A DNA stretch of 54,425 bases from Microvirga sp. 3-52 (GCF_018383585.1 NZ_JAHAMK010000019.1:1-54425); one strand, 5' to 3'; shown: positions 19,321-28,492, numbered from the stretch's first letter. The notes: generated from the sequence alone by a model not told the origin. A program made the numbers and translations.

Positions 19321-19641
19321 TCAGTACCCGTCATCGTAATATTCTTCCCGGTAGTAGCTTCGCCTCGGGGCCTCGTAGGTCCTGTAGCGAGGCCTGTCGT
19401 AGGTCCGGTATGCGGGCCGTGCCGTCGTGGCGAGCGCTCCGCCGAGGATCGCTCCGGTCACCCCGGCGGCGATTGCGGCATTGTTGTTGTTTCGCCTCTG
19501 CACATAGTACCGCTGGGCCTTGTGGTTTTTGTAATGGCCATACGCATGGCCCTTGCCTTTGCCGGGACGGGCATCCGCTGCACCACCGAAGGATGTCGCC
19601 GCCAAGAGCGCGACGCTGATCGTCACCAGAAGCTTTCTCAT
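19321..19641 (-). CDS. Small secreted basic protein, Tyr/Arg-rich
   Basis: The 106-residue protein has a signal peptide (MRKLLVTISVALLAATSFGGAADA). A His/Lys/Gly-rich stretch (GKGKGHAYGHYKNHK) follows, then a glycine/alanine segment (AAIAAGVTGAILGGALA) that resembles a glycine zipper and could insert into a membrane. The C-terminus repeats RPxYRTY(D/E) and ends EEYYDDGY. I start at MRKLL; the alternative ATG two codons upstream gives MTMRKLL. Relatives of this composition are common unannotated envelope proteins in Hyphomicrobiales. Function unknown. Confidence 0.65.
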   Translation of the reverse strand: MRKLLVTISVALLAATSFGGAADARPGKGKGHAYGHYKNHKAQRYYVQRRNNNNAAIAAGVTGAILGGALATTARPAYRTYDRPRYRTYEAPRRSYYREEYYDDGY

Positions 19642-19725
19642 TGTCATGATCCTGAGTTTGAAGCAGGTGGATCGGGAAAGAGACCGTTGCGCCGGCGCCT
19701 TTCCCGACCATTGCAGGTGCTGCGA

Positions 19726-20544
19726 TTACTGGTTCGGGCTGCTGCCCTCAGAGGAGGAACCACCCTGCCGTGGCAGGCGCATGTTGGTGGAACTGCTGCC
19801 GGAATTCGACGTATTTCCGCCGATGTTGCTGTTCACATCGGTCCGGCTGCGGGTCGAGACGGTGCCGGTGGTCTCGGGTGCGCTCGAGCGCGTCCGGCTC
19901 GTCGACACATTCACGTCGTTCGAGCGGCGCTGTTCGACAGACACGCCCACGCTCGGCGAGGTGTCCCGGGTCCGGCGAACCGTCGTGCGGCTCCTCACCG
20001 AGACGCTCGGCTCGTTGACTTCTTCATAGCGGCGCACGGTCCGGCGACGAACCTCCACGGGCTCCTCGACCACCTGATAGCGGCGCTTCTTCGACACGAC
20101 CTTGTTGGTCCGCTTGGTCTTTTTCACCGCGACTTTCTTGGTCGGCTTCTTCTTCACGACCGTACGGCGGATTTCGGTATCGGGCTCCTCATAGGTGGTC
20201 ACGCTGCGCCGGCGGGTCACCGAGACACTCGGCTCTTCGACCTCGCGGACAGTCCGGGAGCGGACGGACACGCCCGAGCGCTCGCGGGTCTCGACGCCGA
20301 CGCGGGTACCGGTTTCCTCACGGTTGCGGACGTTGATCTGTGCACCGGAGCTCTCGCTGCGCGTCGCGCCTGTGGTTTCGGTCTGGGTTCGGTTGCTGCC
20401 GCCTGACTGATTGCGCAGCAGCGTGTTGGAATCCGAGGACGATTGCGACGTCGTGTTGGTGTTCGTATTCGTCTGCGTGGATGTCTGGGCGTAGGCCGCG
20501 CTGCTCAGCAAGAGAAGGGCGGCACCGAGAGCAATTTTCTTCAC
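19726..20544 (-). CDS. Secreted low-complexity Ser/Thr/Arg-rich repeat protein
   Basis: The 272-residue product starts at GTG 20544 with a signal peptide (MKKIALGAALLLLSSAAYA) and a GGAGA ribosome-binding site 7-8 bases upstream. The mature protein is disordered-looking. First comes a Thr/Asn/Ser/Gln-rich stretch, then repeats of the type EEPSVSVxRR(S/T)xxT and RTVRRYEEVNEPSVSV. A strongly basic block in the middle has runs of lysine (KKKPTKKVAVKKTKR), and the end is Ser/Asn/Gly-rich. No enzymatic domain is visible. The composition suggests a periplasmic or surface protein binding polyanions, but that is only an inference. The reading frame is otherwise typical for the genome. Confidence 0.65.
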   Translation of the reverse strand: MKKIALGAALLLLSSAAYAQTSTQTNTNTNTTSQSSSDSNTLLRNQSGGSNRTQTETTGATRSESSGAQINVRNREETGTRVGVETRERSGVSVRSRTVREVEEPSVSVTRRRSVTTYEEPDTEIRRTVVKKKPTKKVAVKKTKRTNKVVSKKRRYQVVEEPVEVRRRTVRRYEEVNEPSVSVRSRTTVRRTRDTSPSVGVSVEQRRSNDVNVSTSRTRSSAPETTGTVSTRSRTDVNSNIGGNTSNSGSSSTNMRLPRQGGSSSEGSSPNQ

Positions 20545-20835
20545 GGGACCATCTCCATGATAGTAAAGGTGCGAGATGAACGCCAACCCCTGGAGAGTGT
20601 TCCCAATAACTTCAAGCAATTGAACTTAAACGGGGATTGAGATGCGAAGATGAACATCCGTTCAAAATCCGACGCCGCAACAACGCCTAGTACAGAAGCG
20701 TCGCGACAGGCGACGAGGCATTCAACCAAATCTTTACCATCGCCGTGAACGCTGGTCTTCACATCCATACAGCTTAAGTTCACGTTTAGCGTTCTAGCTT
20801 AGCGCTATCGGTCGTTCATCGGGAATAGCGCAGCC

Positions 20836-21720
20836 ATGGCAGTTTTTCAGGCGTACAATGCAGCGGGCGTGGGCTTCGACATGTCCAGCACCGGCAGCTC
20901 GGGCTGGGCGTTCATCGGGGCAGATCCCTCCGTCACGACGGACTTGGTCTATGACAACGGCACGATTGCCGAATATGAAATTTTTGGCAGCGCCCTGGTG
21001 GATTACTTCACCGCCCGATACTGGAGCGACGGCTATACCGTCATCGTCGACGATCTGCTCTATGAGAATGGCGGCTACACGATCCTCTCCATCAAAGACC
21101 TTGATCTTTATACGACGGTCGACGAGCTTCAGGGCTATGCCTGGTATGTGACCCTCAATAGAGGTCACGACACCTTCTACGGCAACGATTACGACGACAT
21201 CATCCGCGGCGGGTCGGGCAATGACATCGTCTACTCCTATGGCGGCGACGATATCATCCGCGGCGATGCCGGCACCGACACGCTCTATGGCCTCGGGGGA
21301 GACGACGATCTGTACGGGGGCGCCGGCCGCGATGTCCTGACCGGCGGTTCCGGCAGCGACTACCTGAGCGGGGGAGCCGACAGCGACCGACTGACCGGCA
21401 ACTCCGGCAAGGATTATTTCGTCTTCGACACGCGGCCATCCAGCAGGAATGTCGACCGGATCGTCGATTTCCGGCCAGCCGACGATACGATCATGCTCGA
21501 CAACCAGATCTTCACCCGGATTGGACGGGACGGGTGGCTGACGAGCGGAGCCTTCGCGACCGGTTCGAGCGCCCGGGACTCCTCGGACCGGATCATCTAC
21601 CAGAAGCAGACCGGCGCCCTGCTCTACGATGCCGACGGCGTCGGCGGAGTTGCCGCCGTGAAATTCGCCCAGCTGAACGCCGGCCTGACTCTCACCAAGG
21701 CGGACTTCTTCGTCCTGTAG
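20836..21720 (+). CDS. RTX-type calcium-binding repeat protein
   Basis: The 294-residue protein has a unique 110-residue N-terminal beta-rich domain. It is followed by six or so RTX nonapeptides (FYGNDYDDII, GGSGNDIVYSYGGDD, GGAGRDVLTGGSGSDYL). The C-terminal module then runs from DYFVFDTRPSSRNVDRIVDF through DRIIYQKQTGALLYDADG to KADFFVL. The module is shared with the interrupted RTX gene at 5892-7532 and the orphan tail at 16810-17025. There is no N-terminal signal, which fits type I secretion with the signal at the C-terminus. No protease or lipase motif is present. No ABC exporter, membrane fusion or TolC gene lies in this window. Confidence 0.85.
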   Translation: MAVFQAYNAAGVGFDMSSTGSSGWAFIGADPSVTTDLVYDNGTIAEYEIFGSALVDYFTARYWSDGYTVIVDDLLYENGGYTILSIKDLDLYTTVDELQGYAWYVTLNRGHDTFYGNDYDDIIRGGSGNDIVYSYGGDDIIRGDAGTDTLYGLGGDDDLYGGAGRDVLTGGSGSDYLSGGADSDRLTGNSGKDYFVFDTRPSSRNVDRIVDFRPADDTIMLDNQIFTRIGRDGWLTSGAFATGSSARDSSDRIIYQKQTGALLYDADGVGGVAAVKFAQLNAGLTLTKADFFVL

Positions 21721-21744
21721 GCCCGAACCCTTCTTCTTCGAGGC

Positions 21745-21768
21745 GGCCCTGGTTTCAGGGCCGTTTCC
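21745..21768 (+). terminator. Terminator after the third RTX gene
   Basis: GGCCCTG (21745-21751) pairs perfectly with CAGGGCC (21756-21762) around a GTTT loop and is followed by GTTTCC. It sits 24 bases after the RTX stop. Confidence 0.65.
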
Positions 21769-21975
21769 ATTTCCGAGCCTGCTTGCCTCCCCAATGGCAA
21801 GCCATTCCTGATCTGCAGTACGGTTAACGTGGCATTAGGACGTTATGCTACTAAAGCATGACAGCCCTACATTATCACCACTCCTCTTTTGCGCTGCACA
21901 CACTTATATCCGCACTGCAAACGCAAGAACAAAGGCCACCGGTCAAAGGGGCCGGTAACTGATTAGGAGCTTCCC

Positions 21976-22131
21976 ATGTTCGTTTCGTACATCCTCTCTA
22001 AGGTCCGCAGCTATATGCGTTATCGCGAGACCGTCCGTGAGCTGTCGCTGCTCTCGGACCGTGAGCTCGACGATCTCGGCATCTCTCGCTTCCAGATCGA
22101 GAGCATCGCTCGTCAGAACGCTTTCGCGTAA
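21976..22131 (+). CDS. DUF1127 domain small protein, 51 residues
   Basis: The short frame starts MFVSYILSKVRSYMRYRETV, continues RELSLLSDRELDDLGISR and stops at 22131. The segment L-x-x-L-S-D-R-E-L-x-D-L-G-I-x-R is the DUF1127 signature. Related proteins of 40-60 residues in Rhizobium and Agrobacterium are regulatory and affect RNA turnover and phosphate or carbon use. A TAGGAG ribosome-binding site lies 9 bases before the ATG, and a terminator follows within 40 bases, so it is a single-gene transcript. Confidence 0.85.
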   Translation: MFVSYILSKVRSYMRYRETVRELSLLSDRELDDLGISRFQIESIARQNAFA

Positions 22132-22160
22132 GACTTCGCTGCACTGCAGCAAAAGGCCCT

Positions 22161-22187
22161 AGCCCGCCTCTTCGGCGGGCTTTCGCT
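22161..22187 (+). terminator. Rho-independent terminator after the DUF1127 gene
   Basis: AGCCCGCC (22161-22168) pairs perfectly with GGCGGGCT (22174-22181) around a TCTTC loop, followed by TTCGCTT. It ends 12 bases before the convergent SDR stop at 22199. Confidence 0.75.
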
Positions 22188-22198
22188 TGTCTGAAGCA

Positions 22199-22957
22199 CT
22201 ATCGCCCGCCCGAAACCGGGATATTGGCGCCGGTGATGTAGGATGCGGCGTCCGACATCAGGAACAGCACGGCCTCGGCAATCTCCTCCGGTTCTCCGAT
22301 CCGGTTGAGGGGAATAAAGGGACGCAGGCGCTCCAAACGTCCCGCATCCCGGGTGCTGCGTTCGTGGATGTCGGTTTTCGTCATGCCTGGGGAAACGGCA
22401 TTGACCCGGATCCCCTCGCCCGCAAGTTCCTTCGCCAACCCGGTTGTCAGCGAATCCACCGCTCCCTTCGAGGCGGCATACCAGACATACTCGTTCGGAC
22501 TTCCCAAGGATGCGGCGACCGACGAGATGTTGACGATGGTCCCGCCTGGCCCGCCCCGTCCCCTGGAGAGTCTTCGCGCGGCCTCACGGGCCACCCAGAT
22601 GGCTCCGAGCACATTGATGTCGATGCAGGCCCGTATGGTGTCCGCAGAAGCCTGCTCCAGCCTGCTGGACTTGCCCGTGATCCCGGCGTTGTTGACCACG
22701 TGGGAGACGGGACCCAGGGCAGCCTCCGCTTCGTCAAAGAGACGCACCACATCGGCCTCGACGGCCACATCGCCCCGACACGCCACCGCTGTCGCTCCGG
22801 ACGCGCGGCACGCGGCGAGCACCTGCTCGGCCGCCTCGCGCTCGGACCGGTAGGTGATGGCCACGTCATGGCCGCGGGCTGCCGCAAGCTGCGCCACCGC
22901 AGCCCCTATGCCGCGGCTTCCACCTGTAATAAGGACGACGGGGCGCCTGGATTGCAT
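22199..22957 (-). CDS. SDR family NAD(P)-dependent oxidoreductase
   Basis: The 252-residue protein is a classical short-chain dehydrogenase. It has the cofactor-binding TGGSRGIG at residues 11-18, NNAG at 89-92, the catalytic serine in NISS near 145, and the YxxxK pair at Tyr160/Lys164. The conserved SPGMTKTD and the end YITGANIPVSGGR are also present. A following arginine in the first strand (TYRSER) suggests NADP rather than NAD. Similarity to FabG-like sugar or glucose dehydrogenases is general, so the substrate is not assigned. The start at MQSRRPVVL is chosen; the frame runs upstream into the trmFO leader without family similarity. Confidence 0.9.
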   Translation of the reverse strand: MQSRRPVVLITGGSRGIGAAVAQLAAARGHDVAITYRSEREAAEQVLAACRASGATAVACRGDVAVEADVVRLFDEAEAALGPVSHVVNNAGITGKSSRLEQASADTIRACIDINVLGAIWVAREAARRLSRGRGGPGGTIVNISSVAASLGSPNEYVWYAASKGAVDSLTTGLAKELAGEGIRVNAVSPGMTKTDIHERSTRDAGRLERLRPFIPLNRIGEPEEIAEAVLFLMSDAASYITGANIPVSGGR

Positions 22958-23043
22958 GGCGTTCAAGACCCTTTCAAATGTAAACCGGCTCAGCTTGACC
23001 AGGGCTCCCGAGGGAGTCAACAAAGCCGCTCGGGAGAACGACC

Positions 23044-24462
23044 ATGAGCACCATCGAACCCATCCATATCGTCGGCGGCGGCCTCGCGGGATCCGAAGCA
23101 GCCTGGCAGATCGCCCAGGCGGGGGTGCCCGTCGTTCTCCATGAGATGCGTCCCGTCCGTGGGACCGACGCCCACAAGACGGAAGGTCTCGCGGAACTGG
23201 TCTGCTCCAACTCCTTCCGCTCGGACGATCCCGAGACCAACGCGGTCGGCCTGCTGCATCAGGAGATGCGCTCCTTAGGCTCCCTGATCATGGCTAAGGG
23301 CGATGCGAACCAGGTCCCGGCCGGCGGCGCTCTTGCCGTCGACCGCGACGGCTTCTCCGATGCCGTGACGGCGGCGCTCGAAGCGCATCCGCTCGTCACC
23401 ATCGAGCGCGGCGAGATCGCAGGCCTGCCGCCGGAAGAATGGTCCTCCGTCATCGTCGCGACGGGTCCCCTCACCTCGCCCGCCTTGGCCGAAGCAATCC
23501 TGTCCCTGACCGGCGAGACGTCGCTCGCCTTCTTCGACGCCATCGCCCCCATCGTCTATCGCGACTCCATCAACATGGACATCGCATGGTTCCAGTCGCG
23601 CTACGACAAGGTCGGGCCGGGTGGCACGGGCAAGGATTACATCAACTGCCCCATGACCAAGGAGCAGTACGAGGCCTTCGTCGATGCCCTGATCACGGGC
23701 GACAAGACCGAGTTCAAGGAATGGGAGGCCAACACACCGTACTTCGACGGCTGCCTTCCGATCGAGGTCATGGCCGAGCGCGGCCGCGAGACCCTGCGCC
23801 ATGGGCCGATGAAGCCCGTCGGACTGACCGATCCGCGCAATCCCGACAGGAAGCCCTATGCCATCGTGCAGCTGCGCCAGGACAATGCGCTCGGCACCCT
23901 GTTCAACATGGTGGGCTTCCAGACCAAGCTGAAATACGGCGCGCAGACCGGAATCTTCCGCATGATCCCCGGCCTGGAGAATGCCGAGTTCGCGCGGCTC
24001 GGAGGCATTCACCGCAACACCTATCTCAACTCGCCGAAGCTCCTGGACCCGACCCTGCGCCTGAAGGCGATGCCGCGCCTTCGGTTCGCCGGCCAGATCA
24101 CCGGCTGTGAGGGCTACGTGGAGAGCGCGGCCGTAGGGCTGATGACCGGCCGTTTCGCCGCGGCCGAGCGGCTGGGCCGGCCGATCCAGCCCCTGCCGTA
24201 TACCACGGCGCTCGGAGCCCTGATCAACCACATCACGGGCGGGCATATCGAGACCATCGACGAGGGGCCGCGCTCCTTCCAGCCGATGAACGTCAATTTC
24301 GGGCTGTTCCCGCCGCTGGCCCATGCGCCGAAGGACGAGGACGGCAAGCGCCTGCGCGGTCCCGCCAAGGCCGCCGCCAGAAAGAAGGCGCTGACCGACA
24401 GGGCTCGGGCGGATCTGGCGGCTTGGCTGTCAGGTCGTGAACTGCCTCAGGCGGCGGAGTAA
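23044..24462 (+). CDS. trmFO: Methylenetetrahydrofolate--tRNA-(uracil(54)-C5)-methyltransferase
   Basis: The 472-residue flavoprotein installs 5-methyluridine at position 54 of the tRNA T-loop, using methylenetetrahydrofolate and FADH2. The FAD-binding [11 protein letters not shown] lies at residues 11-21. The catalytic-type cysteine is Cys54 in [10 protein letters not shown]. Downstream are [13 protein letters not shown], the conserved [15 protein letters not shown] with the second cysteine, and [13 protein letters not shown] and [10 protein letters not shown] motifs near the end. The start ATG follows a GGGAGAACGACC ribosome-binding site. It is divergent from the SDR gene with an 86-base gap. 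Confidence 0.96.
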   Translation: MSTIEPIHIVGGGLAGSEAAWQIAQAGVPVVLHEMRPVRGTDAHKTEGLAELVCSNSFRSDDPETNAVGLLHQEMRSLGSLIMAKGDANQVPAGGALAVDRDGFSDAVTAALEAHPLVTIERGEIAGLPPEEWSSVIVATGPLTSPALAEAILSLTGETSLAFFDAIAPIVYRDSINMDIAWFQSRYDKVGPGGTGKDYINCPMTKEQYEAFVDALITGDKTEFKEWEANTPYFDGCLPIEVMAERGRETLRHGPMKPVGLTDPRNPDRKPYAIVQLRQDNALGTLFNMVGFQTKLKYGAQTGIFRMIPGLENAEFARLGGIHRNTYLNSPKLLDPTLRLKAMPRLRFAGQITGCEGYVESAAVGLMTGRFAAAERLGRPIQPLPYTTALGALINHITGGHIETIDEGPRSFQPMNVNFGLFPPLAHAPKDEDGKRLRGPAKAAARKKALTDRARADLAAWLSGRELPQAAE

Positions 24463-24521
24463 GTCACCTCTCGCCGTCATGCCAGGATGCGCCGCCGAGC
24501 CATAAGGACCATCCTCCTCAC

Positions 24522-24629
24522 GTCATGGCCGTGCCCGGACTTGATCCGGGGATCCGTCCCGGCCATCCCGGTCCTGTGAGGCGCGGCGTTCCAGGCAATA
24601 GGGATCACCGGCACAAGGCCGGTGATGAC
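24522..24629. repeat. Palindromic intergenic element, family 1, copy A
   Basis: A variant copy lying between trmFO and the squalene-synthase-like gene. It is bounded by GTCATGGCC and GGTGATGAC and contains the arm ATCACCGGCACAAGGCCGGTGAT. The left arm is rearranged (GTGCCCGGACTTGATCCGGGGATC), so this copy is longer than the others. Confidence 0.7.
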
Positions 24630-24698
24630 GTCGTGATGCAACTGGAGCATCGTTGCGGCCATGGGTGCCCGTCCCAGCGGGGGTGACAGGAATGAAGG

Positions 24699-25541
24699 CT
24701 AAAACGGCCCGCGCCAGAGCGCCCAGATTCGCCGCCATTGCGGCAGGTCCACAGGCGTTTGGAACGGATCGTAGTCCCGCCGCTCCATGGCGCTGAGATA
24801 AGGCTCGACCAGGGCAAGCGGCCGGAAAGCCGGCTTTGCCGCGCCGGGGATGGTCGTCCGCAGGATGCGCGCCTGTTCGAGGTGTCGGCGGGCCGTTGCC
24901 CGCAGATCGGCCAGCGCGCCCCTGAGCCCGGGCCCGCCGCGCCCGGTCACGATGTCCTCGCGCACCACCCCATGACGGGTCAGGATGTCGGCAGGCAGGA
25001 AGATCTGCCCCTGCCGCGCATGATGCGGAAAGGCGCGCAGAAGGCCGGTGATCGCGTAGGCCACTCCCGCATATCCTGCGGCATCCGCCGTGCCGGGATT
25101 GGAGCCGTTGGCGAGAATGAGGCACGAGAGCTGGATCAGGCTCGACGAAGTCTCGCCGCAATAGCCTTCGAGATCGTTCAGGCTCGGCATCGGATCGTCG
25201 TAGAGATCGAAGATCCGGGCATCGATGAGGTCGACGAAGGACTGTCGCGGCAGACGGAACTGGACGATGGTGTCGTCAAGCGCCGCAGCCACGGGATTGG
25301 CGCGCACGTCGCCTCGTGCCTCGCCCTGCAGGGCATCACGCCACCATTGCAGGCGGATCTCGCCGACAAGCGCCTCACGCACCGCTTCACGAACGCGCGC
25401 AATCTCGAAGTTGAAGGCATAGAGTGCGTAGAGATGCGGCCGTTTGTCGGCCGGCGCGAAGAGGCTGGCCCAGTAGCGGTCCGGATCAGCCTCGCGCACG
25501 AGCGCTTCGCAATGCGCGAAGTTGGAGATCGCCTGCGCCAT
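24699..25541 (-). CDS. Squalene/phytoene synthase-like protein without catalytic aspartates (NDUFAF6-like)
   Basis: The 280-residue protein has the all-helical squalene/phytoene synthase fold pattern (PHLYALYAFNFEIARVREAV near 36-55, EIRLQWWRDAL near 61-71, DLIDARIFDLYDDP near 104-117). The two Asp-rich metal-diphosphate motifs of true synthases are gone: the first is AFNFEIARV instead of a DDxxD type, and the second region (GVAYAITGLLRAFPHHARQG) also lacks them. This, together with the adjacent Mth938-like gene, matches the NDUFAF6-type complex I assembly factor rather than carotenoid biosynthesis. It starts 1 base after the stop of the Mth938 gene, so the two are one operon. Confidence 0.82.
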   Translation of the reverse strand: MAQAISNFAHCEALVREADPDRYWASLFAPADKRPHLYALYAFNFEIARVREAVREALVGEIRLQWWRDALQGEARGDVRANPVAAALDDTIVQFRLPRQSFVDLIDARIFDLYDDPMPSLNDLEGYCGETSSSLIQLSCLILANGSNPGTADAAGYAGVAYAITGLLRAFPHHARQGQIFLPADILTRHGVVREDIVTGRGGPGLRGALADLRATARRHLEQARILRTTIPGAAKPAFRPLALVEPYLSAMERRDYDPFQTPVDLPQWRRIWALWRGPF

Positions 25542-25542
25542 A

Positions 25543-25929
25543 TCAGGGAACGGCGATCAAGGCGGCGCCGACCTTGCGGTTCTCGGCGAGGAGAATGTTG
25601 TAGGTGCGGGCAGCGGCACCTGTCTGCATCACGTCGAGCCCGATTCCAGCCTCGCGAAAGCGCGTCCGAAATGCGGTCGGAATGGCCGCGATATCGGCGC
25701 CTGTGCCCAGGAGCAGAAGCTCCAGCGCGTCGCCCTCCGCAAAGATCGGATCGAGTGCCTCGTCCGTCAGCTCGGCCACGGACGTCACAGGCCAGGCCCT
25801 GATCCCCGAAGGCAAGGCGAGCAGGGATCCGCGATGGGACATGTCGGCGAAGCGAAAGCCGCCATTGCCATAGGCATCGAACGGATAGCGTCCTGGCAGG
25901 AAGCCTTCGTAGAGGCGACCATTGCTCAT
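25543..25929 (-). CDS. Mth938-like domain protein (NDUFAF3-like)
   Basis: The 128-residue protein has the Mth938/AAMDC fold signature: an N-terminal FLPGRYPFDAYGNGGFRF, the central LELLLLGTGADIA and a C-terminal TYNILLAENRKVGAALI. Human NDUFAF3 belongs to this family and helps assemble respiratory complex I. It has been noted that alphaproteobacterial homologues sit beside secDF. Here it lies 4 bases after secF and 1 base before the squalene-synthase-like gene on the same strand. No cofactor-binding residues are obvious. Its exact bacterial role is inferred from the mitochondrial homologue. Confidence 0.85.
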   Translation of the reverse strand: MSNGRLYEGFLPGRYPFDAYGNGGFRFADMSHRGSLLALPSGIRAWPVTSVAELTDEALDPIFAEGDALELLLLGTGADIAAIPTAFRTRFREAGIGLDVMQTGAAARTYNILLAENRKVGAALIAVP

Positions 25930-25933
25930 GGTC

Positions 25934-26881
25934 TTACTCCGCTGCGGCGGCCCTGCCCTCCGGCACCTTGACGGTCTCCGATCCGCGCAGACCGATATAG
26001 ATCAGCATGGGGGACGAAATGCAGATGGCCGAATACGTACAGATGACGACGCCGTAGAGCATGACCTGCGCGAAGCCCTGGATCGCCTGCCCGCCGAACA
26101 GCACCAGCGCGAGAAGCGAGAGCGCCGTGGTCGCCGCCGTCATCACCGTACGGGACATGGTGTGATTGATCGACAGATTCAACAGCTCTTCCGCCGGCAT
26201 GGTCTTATAGCGGCGCATGAGCTCGCGCGTTCGGTCGAACACCACCACCGTTTCGTTGAGCGAATAGCCCACGATGGTCAGGATCGCCGCGATCGAGGTC
26301 ATGTTGAACTCGTGGCCGGTAATCACGAAGAAGCCGATGGTCAGCACGATGTCGTGGAGCGTACCGATAATCGAAGCAACCGCCAGTTCGCGCTCGAAGC
26401 GGAACCAGAGATAGAACAGCACCGCGATGACCGAGAGCACGATGCCGATCGTGCCGGACTGGACGAGTTCGCCCGAAACGCGGGGCCCGACGGTCTCGAC
26501 GCGACGGAATTCGTATTCATTGCTGAACGTATCACGCGCCTTCTGCACCACGGCAGCCTGTGCGGCCTCGCCGCCTTCCTGGATGGGGAAGCGCAACGAG
26601 ACTTCTCCGGCCGAGCCGAACTCCTGCACCTCGACGTCGCCGAACCCGAAGCCCTCTGCGACCTGCCGGATCTGTCCGACATTGGCTTGGCCGGACTTGG
26701 CCTGGATCTCCATCAGCGTGCCGCCTCGGAAATCGATGCCGAAGTTGAGGCCGCCGGTCAGGAGCATTACCGCCGTCAGGATCGAGATGACAGCCGACAG
26801 CGGGAATGAGAAGCGCCTGAAGCGCATGAAGTCGAAGTGTGAGTTTTCGGGCCAGAGGCGAACGAGGCGCACGATACGCAC
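25934..26881 (-). CDS. secF: Protein translocase subunit SecF
   Basis: The 315-residue membrane protein contains the N-terminal transmembrane helix and the motif FGIDFRGGTLMEI that opens the periplasmic P1 domain. Five more helices form the RND-type bundle, with SLNETVVVFDRTRE and the conserved ending HTMSRTVMTAATTALSLLALVLFGG. SecF pairs with SecD to use the proton gradient to pull secretory proteins out of the SecYEG channel. Its start is 3 bases after the secD stop, indicating translational coupling. The Mth938-like gene follows directly. Confidence 0.96.
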   Translation of the reverse strand: MRIVRLVRLWPENSHFDFMRFRRFSFPLSAVISILTAVMLLTGGLNFGIDFRGGTLMEIQAKSGQANVGQIRQVAEGFGFGDVEVQEFGSAGEVSLRFPIQEGGEAAQAAVVQKARDTFSNEYEFRRVETVGPRVSGELVQSGTIGIVLSVIAVLFYLWFRFERELAVASIIGTLHDIVLTIGFFVITGHEFNMTSIAAILTIVGYSLNETVVVFDRTRELMRRYKTMPAEELLNLSINHTMSRTVMTAATTALSLLALVLFGGQAIQGFAQVMLYGVVICTYSAICISSPMLIYIGLRGSETVKVPEGRAAAAE

Positions 26882-26884
26882 TCC

Positions 26885-28492
26885 TTAAAACGGAAGAACT
26901 TTGGGGCGCATCCAGTGGTACCAGAGCGCAATCATCATGCGCGTCAGGGTCACGGCGGTGAGAACCGTCGTCAGGATGCCGAGGATGAAGACCACGGCGA
27001 AGCCGCGCACCGGACCGGAGCCGAGGAAAAACAGGATCACCGCCGCGATGGCCATGGTGCTGTTGGAGTCCACAATGGTCGCGAAGGCTCGGTCGAAGCC
27101 CGCCTGAATGCCCGAGACGATGGACCGGCCGGCACGCACCTCCTCGCGGATGCGCTCGTAGATCAGCACATTGGAATCGACCGCCGTGCCGATGGTAAGC
27201 ACGATGCCAGCGATTCCTGGCAGGGTCAGCGTGGCTTCGAGCACCGACATGAGACCGAAGATCAGGCCCACATGGACAATGAGCGCGATATTCGCGAACA
27301 GCCCGAAGAGGCCATAGGTGACGAACATGAAGATGATCACGAAGATGGCCGCCACATAGGTCGCCATCTTGCCCGCCTCGATGGAGTCGCGTCCGAGGCC
27401 TGGGCCGACGGTGCGCTCTTCGACGATGGTGAGCTTGGCGGGCAATGCGCCGGAGCGGAGCAGAACCGCCAGGTTGTTCACCTGCTCGACCGTGAAGCTG
27501 CCGGAGATCTGGCCCGCACCGCCGGTGATCGGCGACTGGATCGTCGGAGCCGAGATCACCCGGTTGTCGAGAACGATGGCGAGCTGACGCCCGAGGTTTT
27601 CCGTGGTCGCCTGGCCGAAGCGCTGGGCGCCGCGGATGTTGAAGCGGAAGTTGACGATGGGCTGGTTGGTCTGGCTGTCGAAGGCCGGCTGGGCGTCGGT
27701 CAGGTCGCCGCCCTCGGCGATCACCCGGCGCTCGACGGGAACGCGCTGGCCACCCTGGTCCTCCATGGGAAGCATGTCGACATCGGTGGCGCCCGGCTGA
27801 GCCAGGAGGCGGAACTCGAGGTTGCCGGTTTCGCCCAGAAGAGCCTTCAGCTGCTGCGGATCCTGGAGGCCGGGAACCTGGACGAGAACGCGGTCGGCGC
27901 CCTGGCGCTGGATACTGGGTTCCGTGGTGCCGGTGGCATCCACGCGGCGGCGGATGACTTCGATGGACTGATCGACGGCGCGGCGCACGCGCTCGTTGAT
28001 CCCGGCTTCCGTGTAGGTCAGCGTGATCACGCCGTCCGGTGTGGTGTTGATGTCGATGGCATTGTTGCCGGTCTGGCCGAGCACGGCATTGCCGATGGGC
28101 TGAGCCAGTTCCCGCAAACGCGGGATCAACCGGTCACGGTCTGCCGCGTCGGGGACGCGGATCTGTACGCCCCGCGGAATGGTCTGAATGCCGTTCTGAG
28201 ACGAAACCCGGGTGTCGCGCAGGATTCGGCGCACATCATCGCGGAGAATCGTGATCTGACCGCGCAACAGATCCTGCGCGTCGACCTCCAGAAGGACGTG
28301 GGACCCGCCCTGCAGGTCGAGGCCCAGCACGATGGCGCGGGACGGAACGAGCCAGGAAGGAACCCAGCTCGGAACGGCATTCAGGAAAGCCTGACGCTGC
28401 TCGCGATTCATCGTGCTCGGAACCGCAAGAAGCAGGCCGATCACAATGATCGCCACGGTGGCGATGATCTTCGACCTCGAGAAGCGCAGCAT
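26885..28492 (-). CDS. secD: Protein translocase subunit SecD
   Basis: The 535-residue protein starts MLRFSRSKIIATVAIIVIGLL, has LGLDLQGGSHVLLEVD opening the large periplasmic domain, then RRRVDATGTTEPSIQRQG and the C-terminal RND helices with GTAVDSNVLIYERIREE and GSGPVRGFAVVFILG. It works with SecF and YajC. In-frame ATG codons exist at 28492 and 28513; I prefer 28492 because the longer form adds MRKVELT only. A 7-bp hairpin (28541-28547 with 28563-28569) lies between yajC and secD and might modulate the operon. Confidence 0.96.
   Translation of the reverse strand: MLRFSRSKIIATVAIIVIGLLLAVPSTMNREQRQAFLNAVPSWVPSWLVPSRAIVLGLDLQGGSHVLLEVDAQDLLRGQITILRDDVRRILRDTRVSSQNGIQTIPRGVQIRVPDAADRDRLIPRLRELAQPIGNAVLGQTGNNAIDINTTPDGVITLTYTEAGINERVRRAVDQSIEVIRRRVDATGTTEPSIQRQGADRVLVQVPGLQDPQQLKALLGETGNLEFRLLAQPGATDVDMLPMEDQGGQRVPVERRVIAEGGDLTDAQPAFDSQTNQPIVNFRFNIRGAQRFGQATTENLGRQLAIVLDNRVISAPTIQSPITGGAGQISGSFTVEQVNNLAVLLRSGALPAKLTIVEERTVGPGLGRDSIEAGKMATYVAAIFVIIFMFVTYGLFGLFANIALIVHVGLIFGLMSVLEATLTLPGIAGIVLTIGTAVDSNVLIYERIREEVRAGRSIVSGIQAGFDRAFATIVDSNSTMAIAAVILFFLGSGPVRGFAVVFILGILTTVLTAVTLTRMMIALWYHWMRPKVLPF

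Noticed and set aside
24699..25541. Phytoene or squalene synthase for carotenoid or hopanoid synthesis
   Set aside because: The aspartate-rich catalytic motifs are absent and the neighbours are secF and a Mth938-like gene, not isoprenoid genes.
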